The notes beneath the pieces are model-generated. The model worked only from the letters and a program-made list of their open reading frames with translations, made no database searches and was not told where the DNA came from. Of a stretch of 64,000 bases of DNA, positions 25,404 through 36,684 are shown one piece after another. Source of the stretch: Mycobacterium lacus (lineage in GTDB: Bacteria > Actinomycetota > Actinomycetes > Mycobacteriales > Mycobacteriaceae); the NCBI RefSeq assembly GCF_010731535.1, contig NZ_AP022581.1, positions 1,373,952 through 1,437,951 of the forward strand, read 5' to 3'. Numbering within the stretch: the first letter of the stretch is position 1; the number at the start of each line of letters is the position of its first letter. The translations under genes were made by a program, and so were the position numbers.

Positions 25404-26525
25404 ATGACATCAGCAGGTGGGTTCCCCGCGGGCGCCAGCGGTTACTCGGGCCCGGGCGGGCCGGCCCATGAGGCGCCGTCGGGTGGCGCCGACGGGCTAG
25501 CCGCCGAGGTGCACACGCTGGAGCGGGCCATCTTCGAGGTCAAGAGGATCATCGTCGGCCAGGACCAGCTGGTGGAGCGGATGCTGGTGGGTCTGCTGTC
25601 CAAGGGCCACGTGCTGCTCGAGGGCGTGCCCGGCGTGGCGAAGACGCTGGCGGTGGAGACCTTCGCGCGCGTGGTCGGCGGCACGTTCGCGCGCATCCAG
25701 TTCACCCCCGACCTGGTGCCCACCGACATCATCGGTACCCGTATCTACCGGCAGGGCAGGGAGGAATTCGACACCGAGCTCGGTCCGGTGGTGGTCAACT
25801 TCCTGCTTGCCGACGAGATCAACCGGGCGCCGGCGAAGGTGCAATCGGCCCTGCTGGAAGTCATGCAGGAACGCCACGTCTCCATCGGCGGCAAGACCTT
25901 CCCGCTGCCCAATCCGTTCCTGGTGATGGCGACGCAGAACCCGATCGAGCACGAGGGCGTCTATCCGCTGCCCGAGGCGCAGCGCGACCGGTTCCTGTTC
26001 AAGATCAACGTCGGCTACCCGTCAGCGGAGGAGGAGCGCGAGATCATCTACCGGATGGGTGTCGCCCCACCGCAGGCCAAGCAGATCCTCAACACCGGCG
26101 ACCTGGTGCGGCTCCAGGAGATCGCGGCCAACAACTTCGTCCACCATGCGCTGGTCGACTATGTGGTCCGGGTCGTGTTCGCCACTCGCGCGCCCGAGCA
26201 GCTGGGGATGAACGACGTCAAGAGCTGGGTCGCCTTCGGCGCGTCGCCCCGCGCCTCGCTGGGCATCATCGCCGCCGCACGTTCGCTGGCGCTGGTGCGC
26301 GGGCGCGACTACGTGATCCCGCAGGACGTCATCGAAGTCATTCCCGATGTGCTGCGACACCGGTTGGTGCTCACCTACGATGCGCTGGCAGACGAGATCA
26401 CGCCGGAGATCATCATCAACCGGGTTCTGCAGACGGTCGCCTTGCCGCAGGTGAATGCCGTTCCGCAGCAAGGCCATTCGGTGCCGCCGGTGATGCAGGC
26501 GGCGGCCGCGGCCAGCGGCCGGTGA
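25404..26525 (+). CDS. moxR1: MoxR1, AAA+ ATPase
   Basis: A 373-residue MoxR-family AAA+ ATPase with Walker A GVPGVAKT and Walker B LLADEIN. ATG 25404 has the ribosome-binding site GGAGGG; an in-frame upstream start at 25326 would add residues unlike the family. MoxR proteins act as chaperones with VWA-domain proteins, and such a protein lies two genes downstream. The stop overlaps the next gene by a GTGA, so the module is coupled. Confidence 0.95.
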   Translation: MTSAGGFPAGASGYSGPGGPAHEAPSGGADGLAAEVHTLERAIFEVKRIIVGQDQLVERMLVGLLSKGHVLLEGVPGVAKTLAVETFARVVGGTFARIQFTPDLVPTDIIGTRIYRQGREEFDTELGPVVVNFLLADEINRAPAKVQSALLEVMQERHVSIGGKTFPLPNPFLVMATQNPIEHEGVYPLPEAQRDRFLFKINVGYPSAEEEREIIYRMGVAPPQAKQILNTGDLVRLQEIAANNFVHHALVDYVVRVVFATRAPEQLGMNDVKSWVAFGASPRASLGIIAAARSLALVRGRDYVIPQDVIEVIPDVLRHRLVLTYDALADEITPEIIINRVLQTVALPQVNAVPQQGHSVPPVMQAAAAASGR

Positions 26526-27475
26526 CCGAAAGCAAAGCCCCGGCGGTCGTCCACCCGCCATCGTTGCTGCGGGGCGACATCGACGATCCGAAGCTGGCGG
26601 CGGCGCTGCGCACCCTCGAGCTGACCATCAAGCAGAAGCTCGACGGTGTCTTGCACGGCGATTACCTCGGCCTGATCCCGGGCCCGGGCACCGAGCCCGG
26701 GGAGTCGCGCCTCTACCAGCCCGGTGACGACGTGCGCCGGATGGACTGGGCGGTCACCGCGCGCACCACCCACCCGCACGTCCGGCAGATGATCGCCGAC
26801 CGGGAACTGGAGACCTGGCTGGTGGTCGACATGTCGGCCAGCCTGGATTTCGGCACGGCCGTCTGTGAGAAGCGAGACCTCGCGGTGGCCGCCGCGGCGG
26901 CCATCACGTTCCTCAACAGCGGCGGTGGCAACCGGCTGGGTGCGCTGATCGCCAACGGCGCGACGATGACCCGCGTGCCGGCCCGCACCGGGCGCCAGCA
27001 TCAACACACGATGTTGCGCACCATCGCGACCATGCCCAAGGCCCCGGCGGGCGTCCGCGGCGACCTGGCGGTGGCCATCGACGCGCTGCGCCGGCCGGAA
27101 CGCCGCCGCGGGATGGCGGTGATCATCAGCGATTTCCTGGGTCCAATCAACTGGATGCGTCCGCTGCGGGCGATCGCGGCCCGCCACGAGGTGCTGGCGA
27201 TCGAGGTGCTCGATCCCCGCGATATCGAACTGCCCGATATCGGCGATGTCATCCTGCAGGACGCCGAATCCGGCGTGACCCGGGAGTTCACCATCGACGC
27301 ACAGCTGCAGACCGATTTCGCCAGGGCCGCCGCGGCCCACCGCGCCGATGTCGCTCGGACCATCCGCGGGTGCGGGGCGCCGGTACTGACGCTTCGCACC
27401 GACCGCGACTGGCTCGCCGACATCGTCCGTTTCGTCGCCTCTCGCCGGCGCGGGGCAATGGCGGGAAGCCAGTGA
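26522..27475 (+). CDS. DUF58 protein of the MoxR operon (Rv1480-like)
   Basis: A 317-residue DUF58 protein. The family core is present ([20 protein letters not shown] followed by [18 protein letters not shown]). Members usually occur beside MoxR and VWA genes and are thought to serve as adaptors. Start GTG 26522 overlaps the moxR1 stop, and the stop overlaps the next GTG. No catalytic motif is evident. Confidence 0.92.
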   Translation: MTESKAPAVVHPPSLLRGDIDDPKLAAALRTLELTIKQKLDGVLHGDYLGLIPGPGTEPGESRLYQPGDDVRRMDWAVTARTTHPHVRQMIADRELETWLVVDMSASLDFGTAVCEKRDLAVAAAAAITFLNSGGGNRLGALIANGATMTRVPARTGRQHQHTMLRTIATMPKAPAGVRGDLAVAIDALRRPERRRGMAVIISDFLGPINWMRPLRAIAARHEVLAIEVLDPRDIELPDIGDVILQDAESGVTREFTIDAQLQTDFARAAAAHRADVARTIRGCGAPVLTLRTDRDWLADIVRFVASRRRGAMAGSQ

Positions 27476-28479
27476 CACTGCCGCTGCTGGGGCCGATGAC
27501 GCTGTCCGGCTTCGAACACTCCTGGTTTTTCCTCTTCCTCTTTGTCGTCATCGGGCTGGCCGCGCTGTACGTCCTGCTGCAGCTGGCGCGCCAGCGGCGG
27601 ATGCTGCGGTTCGCCAACATGGAGCTGTTGGACAGCGTGGCGCCCAAACGGCCTTCGCAGTGGCGGCATCTGCCGGCGATCCTGCTGGTGTTGGCGATGG
27701 TTCTGTTCACCATTGCGATGGCGGGTCCGACAAACGACGTCCGGATTCCCCGCAACCGCGCGGTGGTGATGCTGGTGATCGACGTGTCGCAATCAATGCG
27801 TGCCACCGATGTCGAACCCAACCGGATGGTCGCCGCGCAGGAGGCCGCGAAGACGTTTGCCGACGAGCTGACCCCGGGAATCAACCTCGGGCTCATCGCG
27901 TATGCGGGCACGGCGACCGTGCTGGTATCGCCGACGACCAACCGCGAGGCGACGAAGGCCGCGCTTGACAAGTTGCAGTTCGCCGACCGCACCGCCACCG
28001 GGGAGGGCATCTTCACCGCTCTGCAGGCCATCGCCACCGTCGGCGCGGTGATCGGCGGCGGCGACACACCGCCGCCGGCGCGCATCGTGTTGTTCTCCGA
28101 CGGCAAGGAGACGATGCCGACCAACCCGGACAACCCCAAGGGTGCCTTCACGGCCGCCCGCACCGCCAAGGACCAGGGCGTGCCGATCTCGACGATCTCG
28201 TTCGGCACGCCCTACGGGTTCGTCGAGATCAACGGTCAGCGTCAGCCGGTGCCCGTCGACGACACCACGATGAAGAAGGTCGCCGAGCTCTCCGGCGGCA
28301 ACGCCTACAACGCCGCGACCCTGCCGGAGTTGAAGGCCGTCTACGCGTCGTTACAGCAGCAGATCGGCTACGAGACGATCAAGGGTGACGCCAGCGTGGG
28401 CTGGCTGCGGCTGGGTGCGCTGATCCTGGCGCTGGCCGGGCTGGCCGCACTGCTGATCAATCGCCGGCTGCCTGCGTAG
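27472..28479 (+). CDS. VWA-domain membrane protein (Rv1481-like)
   Basis: A 335-residue protein with two N-terminal membrane helices (about residues 15-38 and 60-80), a von Willebrand factor A domain with a MIDAS motif (DVSQS, about residues 103-107) and a C-terminal helix. It is the expected third member of the MoxR-DUF58-VWA system, which is thought to couple ATP-driven chaperone action to cofactor insertion or envelope processes. Start GTG 27472 overlaps the preceding stop. Confidence 0.92.
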   Translation: MTLPLLGPMTLSGFEHSWFFLFLFVVIGLAALYVLLQLARQRRMLRFANMELLDSVAPKRPSQWRHLPAILLVLAMVLFTIAMAGPTNDVRIPRNRAVVMLVIDVSQSMRATDVEPNRMVAAQEAAKTFADELTPGINLGLIAYAGTATVLVSPTTNREATKAALDKLQFADRTATGEGIFTALQAIATVGAVIGGGDTPPPARIVLFSDGKETMPTNPDNPKGAFTAARTAKDQGVPISTISFGTPYGFVEINGQRQPVPVDDTTMKKVAELSGGNAYNAATLPELKAVYASLQQQIGYETIKGDASVGWLRLGALILALAGLAALLINRRLPA

Positions 28480-29379
28480 GTTCTTTGGCCCGCGAGCGTA
28501 ACCTGGCTGCGATTTTGGGTAGGGATTTTCGCAGTGCGGTTACGCTCGCGAAGCGCGTGCCTCGCGTACCCGGCGAATAACGCTTGGGGGTGGTCCTCGT
28601 TGATGACCCGGACCACGATCCACCCGTAACGGTGTGCCACCTTTTCATGCCGGCGGATGTCCCTTGCGTAGTGGTAGCGACTCGACTGGTGATGCTCACC
28701 CTCATACTCGACTGCGACCTTGATGTCCTCCCGCCCCATGTCCAAATGCGCTTCGGCCCAACCCCATTCGTTGCGGACCGGGATCTGCGTCCGGGGCCGG
28801 GGAAACCCCGCGCGGATCAATAGCAGGCGCAGCCATGTCTCCTTTGGCGACTGGGCTCTACGATCGACCAATTCCAGGGCGGCTCTGGCGGCCTTCATGC
28901 CGCGGCGGCCCCGGTAGCCGTCGACCAATAGCTCGACGTCGGCCATCTTCAACTCGGTCGCCTGCGCGAGGGCTTCCACCGCGGCGACCGCCGCGCCCAA
29001 CGGGTATCGCCTGGCCAGGTCGAGGGCGTGCGGGCGGGTGTGGTGACCTGCATGCCGCTGATGACGGCGACCTCGTCAGCCTCGATGCGCTCTTCCCAGA
29101 CCTGCACTCCGGCTTCTCGCCGGCGATTGGTGTGGATGACCGCGCCGGGTTGGGCCGAGTCGATCCACTTCGAGCCGTGTAGGGCGGAGGCGGAAAAGCC
29201 CGCGAGGGTGCCGCCGCGCCGCGAGCGCAACAACAGGCACGCGCGCGCAAGTCCGCCGTCAGTTCGGCATTCCTTGGCACGTGCACGTCTTTGTGCGGCG
29301 CCACATATCGCGTGCGCAGTTCGTAGGGGGTCAATGAGCCCGCAGCCAAAGCTTCGTTCCCAATGAATGGGTCGTTCAT
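28368..29379 (-). pseudogene. Frameshifted DUF559 (Vsr-like) gene, Rv1482c remnant
   Basis: Three reading frames must be joined. ATG 29379 begins MNDPFIGNEALAAGSLTPYE; the frame changes in a GC-repeat (about 29235-29248) into GTLAGFSASALHGSKWID; and near 29023 a further loss of one G changes it again into ALDLARRYPLGAAVAAVEAL and the nuclease-like core (VAVEYEGEHHQ). A DUF559 domain with an AbiEi-like N-terminus is the intact form in mycobacteria. The last frame continues through the palindromic repeat at 28491-28550 into the 3' end of the VWA gene, so its natural C-terminus is uncertain. Sequencing error at the GC run is an alternative for the first shift. Confidence 0.7.
28491..28550. repeat. 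Dispersed palindromic repeat, copy 1
   Basis: Perfect 13-base terminal arms (CGCGAGCGTAACC and GGTTACGCTCGCG) flank a ~34-base interior with weaker inner symmetry around CTGCGA and TCGCAG. A similar structure occurs at 43554-43617, and a half copy may lie at 29421-29446. It is non-coding in origin, sits just after the VWA gene, and may act as a terminator or be a small non-autonomous element. Confidence 0.75.
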
Positions 29380-29420
29380 GGGCGAAGTGTGCCGACACAC
29401 ACCGACAAGAGCGCGCACAA

Positions 29421-29446
29421 GAATCGCAGCACGTCACGCTCGCGGG
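29421..29446. repeat. Possible half copy of the palindromic repeat
   Basis: The segment TCGCAGCACGTCACGCTCGCG (29424-29444) resembles the right half of copies 1 and 2, but no clear partner arm is seen on the left. It lies between the DUF559 pseudogene and the fabG1 promoter. The match is partial and could be chance in GC-rich sequence. Confidence 0.3.
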
Positions 29447-29475
29447 CAGCCGGTTTAGGCGCCACCGTGCCCAGG

Positions 29476-31086
<1,611 letters not shown>

Positions 31087-31092
31087 CGCACT

Positions 31093-32127
31093 ATGCAATT
31101 TGATGCCATCCTGCTGCTGTCCTTCGGCGGGCCGGAAGGGCCCGAGCAGGTGCGGCCGTTCCTGGAGAACGTCACCCGGGGTCGTGGTGTGCCGCCCGAA
31201 CGGCTGGATGCCGTGGCCGAGCATTACCTGCATTTTGGTGGGGTGTCGCCGATCAACGGCATCAATCGCGCGCTGATCGCCGAGCTCGAAGCGGAGCAGG
31301 ACCTTCCGGTGTACTTCGGCAATCGCAACTGGGAACCCTACGTCGAAGACACCGTTACGACTATGCGCGACAACGGTATTCGTCGCGCTGCGGTGTTCGT
31401 CACCTCGGCATGGAGTGGTTACTCGAGCTGCACGCAGTATGTCGAGGACATTGCCCGGGCACGCCGAGCCGCCGGTCCCGAAGCGCCCGACCTGGTAAAG
31501 CTGCGTCCCTACTTCGACCATCCGCTCTTGGTTGAAATGTTCATCGACGCTATCGCCGCCGCGGCCGGCACCTTGCCGGCCGGGGATGCGCGCCTGGTGT
31601 TCACCGCGCATTCGATCCCGGTGGCGGCTGACCAGCGCTGCGGTCCCAATCTCTACAGCCGCCAAGTCGCTTACACCGCAAGGCTGGTCGCCGCGGGTGC
31701 CGGTTACGCCGACTACGACCTGACCTGGCAGTCGCGTTCGGGGCCGCCGCAGGTTCCGTGGCTGGAGCCCGATGTCGCAGACCATTTCGCGACGCTGTCC
31801 GACGTCAAGGCCGTAATCGTTTGTCCCATCGGATTTGTCGCCGACCATATCGAGGTGGTTTGGGATCTCGACCACGAGTTGCGATTACAGGCCGAGGCGG
31901 CGGGGATGGCGTTCGCCCGGGCCGCGACCCCCAATGCCGATCGGCGGTTCGCCCGGCTCGCAACAAGTCTGATCGACGAACTCCGTTGCGGCCGTGAGCC
32001 GGTCCGGGTGGGCGGCCCAGACCCGGTGCCGGGCTGCCTGGCCAGCGTCAACGGGGCACCATGCCGTCCGCCCCATTGCGTCGCGCGGGACGTGGGGGTC
32101 AGTCCGGCCAGGCCGAACGCAGGATAG
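31093..32127 (+). CDS. hemH: Ferrochelatase (coproporphyrin type), heme synthesis
   Basis: A 344-residue ferrochelatase that inserts iron into coproporphyrin III in the actinobacterial pathway; also called cpfC or hemZ. Family sequences include [12 protein letters not shown], the metal-binding region FTAHSIP (His193 area) and the C-terminal cysteines of the [2Fe-2S] cluster ([15 protein letters not shown]). It starts seven bases after inhA. The 3' end overlaps the convergent hypothetical gene by 29 bases. Confidence 0.95.
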   Translation: MQFDAILLLSFGGPEGPEQVRPFLENVTRGRGVPPERLDAVAEHYLHFGGVSPINGINRALIAELEAEQDLPVYFGNRNWEPYVEDTVTTMRDNGIRRAAVFVTSAWSGYSSCTQYVEDIARARRAAGPEAPDLVKLRPYFDHPLLVEMFIDAIAAAAGTLPAGDARLVFTAHSIPVAADQRCGPNLYSRQVAYTARLVAAGAGYADYDLTWQSRSGPPQVPWLEPDVADHFATLSDVKAVIVCPIGFVADHIEVVWDLDHELRLQAEAAGMAFARAATPNADRRFARLATSLIDELRCGREPVRVGGPDPVPGCLASVNGAPCRPPHCVARDVGVSPARPNAG

Positions 32128-32995
32128 CGCCTAGCGCGGCCATCCGCGCCGAGCGCACCACGGCGGTCAGCGGCCGCAGTGCGTCGGTGGCGGTTTGGGC
32201 GTCCGACGACGATCGCGTTGTGATCGGCAATCGAGAAAGCCCGGCGCTGACCGCGATGATCGCGTCGACGTGCGCGGCGTTCTCCAGTACACGCAGTGCG
32301 CGTGATGGTGCATGGTCGGGAATCCGGTGTTGCCGTGAGGATTCCAGCAGTTGTTCGACAAGGCCGCGTGGATTTTCGACATCGGAGGTGGCGGATCCCA
32401 GCCCGATGGCGCTCAACGCGTCGGCGGCCGAGCGCACCGCGGAACGCAGCGCATATTCGGCGTCGCCCAACTCGTGGTGGTCGAGCACGGGTGCGCTGGG
32501 CAACGAGTACACCATCCATGTCAGCGCGCACAATTCGGGCATCGCGGGGTCGCCGTCCGGCTTCTCGTCAAGGTCGCCGTAGGAGAACTCCGGGGTGAGC
32601 CCTATGGCCGTGTCGGGATCGTCGGGGTTGGTGATGATCACGCCCTCTCCGGCGGCGAGGGCGTCGCGCGCGAACTGGGTTCCCGCGGACAGTCCCCGCA
32701 CGTCGCCGGGCACCGGCAATACCACGTTGATCGTCCCGCGCAATCGACCAGGCGCGCTTGGTGCCGACGTCGGCCGGCCGACCGCGGCACGCAGCGTTTG
32801 CAGCAGCGACACCGTTCCGGCGTCGTGGACGTCCGGCCACGGCAGGCCGGTATGGCCGGCGGCGACAGCGTCATACGCGGTGACCGATTGCCTTGGGGCC
32901 CAGAGGGATAACGCATCCAAGACGTCGTCGGGCGCGGCCTTGCCTGCGAGCCAGGCGTTGGCCCACATCGAGAGCGTTGCACTCGGACACCACAT
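32099..32995 (-). CDS. Conserved hypothetical protein (Rv1486c-like)
   Basis: A protein of about 298 residues conserved in mycobacteria, with no domain I can name. Recognisable segments are [20 protein letters not shown] and [23 protein letters not shown] 32995 is chosen because the family begins here; an in-frame start at 33037 would add 14 residues. Its 3' end overlaps the ferrochelatase gene. The function is unknown. Confidence 0.9.
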   Translation of the reverse strand: MWCPSATLSMWANAWLAGKAAPDDVLDALSLWAPRQSVTAYDAVAAGHTGLPWPDVHDAGTVSLLQTLRAAVGRPTSAPSAPGRLRGTINVVLPVPGDVRGLSAGTQFARDALAAGEGVIITNPDDPDTAIGLTPEFSYGDLDEKPDGDPAMPELCALTWMVYSLPSAPVLDHHELGDAEYALRSAVRSAADALSAIGLGSATSDVENPRGLVEQLLESSRQHRIPDHAPSRALRVLENAAHVDAIIAVSAGLSRLPITTRSSSDAQTATDALRPLTAVVRSARMAALGAILRSAWPD

Positions 32996-33052
32996 GATTT
33001 CGCAGTGTAGTTGCTCGCCGCGGCTGAGGCGGATCACGCGTATCCTGTGGCC

Positions 33053-33508
33053 ATGGCTCCGGGCTTGCTCATGGCCTTGATCTGGCTGATATTCGCGCTG
33101 GTGCTGGCCGGCGCGGAGGCGCTGACCGGCGACATGTTCTTGCTGATGCTGGGCGGCGGCGCGTTGGCCGCGGCCGGCAGCAGCTGGGTGATGGACTGGC
33201 CGGTCTGGGCCGACGGAGTGGTGTTCCTGATCGTCTCGGTGCTACTGCTGGTGTTGGTTCGGCCCGCGGTTCGCCGCCGTCTGACGCCGGCCGTCGGGGC
33301 GCACACGGGGATCCAGGCGCTGGAGGGCAAGAGCGCGTTGGTGCTCGATCGAGTCGCCCGCGATGCCGGCCAGGTCAAGCTTGACGGCCAGGTGTGGACG
33401 GCGCGCCCGCTGAACGAGGACGACGTCTATGAACCGGGTGATTCGGTAACCGTCGTGCACATCGAAGGGGCCACCGCGGTGGTCTTCAGAGGCGCGTCAC
33501 CCCTCTAG
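33053..33508 (+). CDS. NfeD-like membrane protein (Rv1487-like)
   Basis: A 151-residue protein with two or three N-terminal membrane helices (about residues 5-25, 32-50 and 55-75), then a C-terminal OB-fold domain typical of NfeD ([20 protein letters not shown]). NfeD proteins pair with SPFH-domain proteins, and one follows 18 bases later. The pair is expected in membrane microdomain or quality-control functions. Confidence 0.92.
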   Translation: MAPGLLMALIWLIFALVLAGAEALTGDMFLLMLGGGALAAAGSSWVMDWPVWADGVVFLIVSVLLLVLVRPAVRRRLTPAVGAHTGIQALEGKSALVLDRVARDAGQVKLDGQVWTARPLNEDDVYEPGDSVTVVHIEGATAVVFRGASPL

Positions 33509-33526
33509 CGATAGGAGGAAGTTCCG

Positions 33527-34672
33527 ATGCAAGGTGCAGTCGCCGGCCTGGTTTTCCTGGTCGTCCTGGTGATATTCGCCATCATCGTCGTGGCCAAGTC
33601 GGTCGCGTTGATCCCGCAGGCCGAGGCCGCCGTCATCGAACGGCTGGGTCGCTATAGCCGCACGGTCAGCGGGCAGCTGACGTTGCTGGTGCCCTTCATC
33701 GACCGCGTGCGTGCGCGGGTGGACCTGCGCGAGCGGGTGGTGTCGTTCCCGCCGCAGCCCGTCATCACCGAGGACAACCTGACCCTGAACATCGACACCG
33801 TGGTCTACTTCCAGGTCACGGTCCCGCAGGCGGCCGTCTACGAGATCAGCAACTACATCGTCGGCGTCGAGCAGCTCACCACGACCACGCTGCGCAACGT
33901 CGTCGGCGGGATGACGCTGGAACAGACCTTGACCTCCCGCGACCAGATCAACGCCCAGTTGCGCGGCGTCCTCGACGAGGCGACGGGCCGCTGGGGTCTG
34001 CGGGTGGCCCGGGTGGAGCTGCGCAGCATCGACCCGCCGCCGTCGATTCAGGCCTCGATGGAAAAGCAGATGAAGGCCGACCGGGAAAAGCGGGCCATGA
34101 TCCTGACCGCCGAAGGTACTCGGGAGGCCGCGATCAAACAGGCCGAAGGCAACAAGCAGGCACAGATCCTGGCCGCCGAGGGCGCCAAGCAGGCCGCGAT
34201 CCTGGCCGCCGAGGCCGACCGGCAGTCGCGGATGCTGCGCGCCCAGGGGGAGCGCGCCGCCGCCTACCTGCAGGCGCAGGGGCAGGCCAAGGCGATCGAG
34301 AAGACGTTCGCCGCGATCAAGGCCGGCCGGCCCACCCCGGAGATGCTGGCCTACCAGTACCTGCAGACGCTGCCCGAAATGGCGCGGGGTGACGCCAACA
34401 AGGTGTGGGTGGTGCCCAGCGATTTCAGCGCGGCGCTGCAGGGGTTCACCAAACTTCTCGGTACCCCAGGCGAGGACGGGGTATTCCGGTTCCAGCCGTC
34501 GCCGATGGACGACCTGCCCAAGCACGCCGCCGGTGAGGACGACGCCGAGGTCGCCGACTGGTTCTCCACCGAAACCGATCCCGCGATCGCCCAGGCGGTG
34601 GCCAAAGCCGAGGCGATCGCTCGCCAGCCGATGGACGGTCCGCCCGGGGCGCCGCCCGAATTGACTCGGTAG
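33527..34672 (+). CDS. SPFH/stomatin-family membrane protein (Rv1488-like)
   Basis: A 381-residue protein with an N-terminal membrane anchor (VAGLVFLVVLVIFAIIVVAK), an SPFH/band-7 domain (about residues 30-190), a coiled coil rich in Ala, Glu and Gln (185-270) and an acidic C-terminal tail. ATG 33527 follows AGGAGGAAG. It is coupled with the NfeD-like gene; such pairs resemble flotillin/stomatin complexes and may control a membrane protease. Function here is not known. Confidence 0.93.
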   Translation: MQGAVAGLVFLVVLVIFAIIVVAKSVALIPQAEAAVIERLGRYSRTVSGQLTLLVPFIDRVRARVDLRERVVSFPPQPVITEDNLTLNIDTVVYFQVTVPQAAVYEISNYIVGVEQLTTTTLRNVVGGMTLEQTLTSRDQINAQLRGVLDEATGRWGLRVARVELRSIDPPPSIQASMEKQMKADREKRAMILTAEGTREAAIKQAEGNKQAQILAAEGAKQAAILAAEADRQSRMLRAQGERAAAYLQAQGQAKAIEKTFAAIKAGRPTPEMLAYQYLQTLPEMARGDANKVWVVPSDFSAALQGFTKLLGTPGEDGVFRFQPSPMDDLPKHAAGEDDAEVADWFSTETDPAIAQAVAKAEAIARQPMDGPPGAPPELTR

Positions 34673-34681
34673 ATTCTGCAG

Positions 34682-35038
34682 ATGAGCGTGTTGACTTCAC
34701 CCAAAACCTATGCGGCGCTTGCCGCTTTCCAGGCTGGCGATGCGGTGGCGTGCGCGATCCCGCTGCCCCTTGTCGCGAAGACCCTGGACGACCTGGGTGT
34801 TCCAGAGAATGTCCGCCCGGTGCTGCCGGTGGCCAAGGCCGCCTCCGCGATCGGACTGCTGTCGGTTACCCGATTCCCCGCCTTGGCCAGGCTCACGACC
34901 GCGATGCTGACGTTGTATTTCATCCTGGCCGTGGGCGCGCACATCCGGGCGCGGGACAAGGCTGTCAATGCGCTTCCGGCGGCGATGTTCCTGACCACGT
35001 TCGCGGTGATGACGGTGAAAGGTCCGGAACGCACTTAG
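34682..35038 (+). CDS. Small DoxX-like membrane protein (Rv1489-like)
   Basis: A 118-residue protein with three or four hydrophobic helices, resembling DoxX-like (DUF4345/DoxX) families. It begins at ATG 34682, nine bases after the SPFH gene, so it is probably co-transcribed. The function is unknown. Confidence 0.8.
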   Translation: MSVLTSPKTYAALAAFQAGDAVACAIPLPLVAKTLDDLGVPENVRPVLPVAKAASAIGLLSVTRFPALARLTTAMLTLYFILAVGAHIRARDKAVNALPAAMFLTTFAVMTVKGPERT

Positions 35039-35066
35039 GCGAGGCGCAGCTCGGACTGCGTGGCGC

Positions 35067-35426
35067 TCACCTGCGACCAGTGGGCGGTTGGGGTCCGGGC
35101 GTCGCCGCCGGTGGTTGGCTCGGCCCCGGAGGCTGTGGCGCCGCCGGCCCGCTCGGACCGCCAGGCCCCCGATGCAGCGCAGGAGGCCCACCCGGGAACG
35201 GCGCCGGCGGCCGGGGCGCGTGTGGTGCCGGACCGGTAGGCCCCATGCCCAGACCCACCGGGCCGCCCGGCCCAGGTGGCGGGGGGTAACCGAAATGCGA
35301 CGACGGGGACCCAAACCCCGGTGGCGGACCCGGAGGCCCGAAGCCGAAGGTCCAGATGAAGATCGACGCTGCCGCGGTGACGAACGCCCCGGCCAACAGC
35401 CCCACCAGCCCCGCGCCGACCACCAC
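35067..35426 (-). CDS. Proline/glycine-rich single-pass membrane protein, N-terminus disrupted
   Basis: As drawn it is 119 residues from an internal GTG: a membrane helix (VVGAGLVGLLAGAFVTAAAS) followed by a long proline/glycine-rich tail. In the same frame upstream there is NEQPIDQTRRHSTG with no start codon, while ATG 35487, preceded by GGGGAG, opens a different frame (MTTDDKERAAD then stop). The neighbouring paralogue has RRHST right before its helix, so the true gene probably ran from ATG 35487 and has lost frame by one base. It may be a pseudogene or a sequencing error; the domain topology is extracytoplasmic tail by prediction only. Confidence 0.6.
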   Translation of the reverse strand: MVVGAGLVGLLAGAFVTAAASIFIWTFGFGPPGPPPGFGSPSSHFGYPPPPGPGGPVGLGMGPTGPAPHAPRPPAPFPGGPPALHRGPGGPSGPAAPQPPGPSQPPAATPGPQPPTGRR

Positions 35427-35576
35427 ACCGGTCGAGTGGCGGCGTGTTTGGTCAATCGGCTGCTCGTTCCTTGTCGTCGGTGGTCATGGCACTCCCCACG
35501 TCGTTGATCGTCGGTCGAACCTGACGCTAGGAGCCGAACTTGAAGTGGATCTGGAGAAACTCGTCGAGTCGCTTCG

Positions 35577-35861
35577 TCAGGAGTGCGGTGGTGGCAGAGG
35601 CGGCGCGGGTAGGACACTCGTCGCCGATGTCGGCGTGCGGCCCGGCGCGGCGGGCGGCCCCGGTGGCGTCGACGTCAGCTGCGACGGATATAGGGGCGGG
35701 GGGAGCTCGACGCGGACTTTCCACGTGACGCCGGCTAGCGCGAAGACGGCGAGCGCGCCGAGCACCAAACCCGCCAGCCCGGCGCCGATCACCATGACCG
35801 TGGAATGGCGGCGAGCGGGGGCGGCTGGTGGCGGTGCGGGGTTGGTGCTCTGCGAGGTCAT
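35577..35861 (-). CDS. Proline-rich single-pass membrane protein, paralogue of the next gene
   Basis: A 94-residue protein: a short N-terminus (MTSQSTNPAPPPAAPARRHS), a membrane helix (VMVIGAGLAGLVLGALAVFA) and a proline-rich tail. The RRHST-(V/G)-V-(I/V)-GAGL(A/V)GL segment is shared with the gene at 35067-35426, so the two arose by duplication. The function is unknown. Confidence 0.7.
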   Translation of the reverse strand: MTSQSTNPAPPPAAPARRHSTVMVIGAGLAGLVLGALAVFALAGVTWKVRVELPPPLYPSQLTSTPPGPPAAPGRTPTSATSVLPAPPLPPPHS

Positions 35862-36024
35862 GTCGCTCCGATCTCGTTGGTTGTCGGTAATCGAGACGGT
35901 AGCGGCAGGCTGATCTCAGCGCGGCGCGTTAACGTGGTTTGTTACGGATTGTCCACGTGCGGGCCGCGCCGGCAGCCGGCCGGTCGCGGGCCGGACCGAT
36001 CAATTCAGCGTCGGTGCGCCGCGG

Positions 36025-36684
36025 GTGCTGGTCGTCGAAGACTCCGAGACCATCCGGGAGATGGTCGGCGAGGCGTTGACCGACGTCGGGTACCACACCG
36101 ACACCCGTTGCGACGGCCACGGATTGGAAGGCCTACTCGAGGGCCTGCGGCCGGACCTGGTGGTGCTCGATGTGATGCTGCCGGGCCGGGATGGGTTCGC
36201 GCTCATCGACGTCATCCGCGAATGGGGCGACATCGGCATCGTGTTGATCACCGCCCGCGATGGCCTGCCCGACCGGCTGCGCGGCCTCGACGGCGGCGCC
36301 GACGACTATGTGGTCAAGCCGTTCGAACTCGCCGAACTCGTGTCACGGGTCGGGGCGGTGTTGCGCCGACGCGGACGGCTGCCGCAGGTGGTTCAGCTGG
36401 GCGACCTGATGCTGGACGTCGATGCGGGTGTCGCCGCGCGCGACGGACACCGGCTGGATCTGACCGCGACCGAGCTGCGGCTGCTCGCGTTTCTCGTTGA
36501 ACAGCGGGGCCGGATCGTCAGCGCCGGCCAGATCCTGGCTGCGGTGTGGGGCTATGACGGCGACGACGCCAACCTGGTGCAGGTGCACATCAGCGGGTTG
36601 CGGCGCAAACTCGAGGCCCACGGGCCGCGCATTCTGCACACCGTCCGCGGCATTGGCTATCGACTGCAGCCGCGGCGGTCATGA
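36025..36684 (+). CDS. OmpR-family response regulator, now without an intact kinase
   Basis: A 219-residue regulator with a receiver domain (phosphoacceptor Asp49 in LVVLDVMLPGRDG; Lys in VVKPFELAEL) and a C-terminal winged helix (LLAFLVEQRGRIVSAGQILA). The frame is open upstream but lacks a usable start, so GTG 36025 (MLVVEDSETIREMV) is chosen; a slightly longer N-terminus would be typical. A kinase gene follows with ATGA overlap but is almost entirely deleted. It may be orphaned or phosphorylated by another kinase. Confidence 0.85.
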   Translation: MLVVEDSETIREMVGEALTDVGYHTDTRCDGHGLEGLLEGLRPDLVVLDVMLPGRDGFALIDVIREWGDIGIVLITARDGLPDRLRGLDGGADDYVVKPFELAELVSRVGAVLRRRGRLPQVVQLGDLMLDVDAGVAARDGHRLDLTATELRLLAFLVEQRGRIVSAGQILAAVWGYDGDDANLVQVHISGLRRKLEAHGPRILHTVRGIGYRLQPRRS

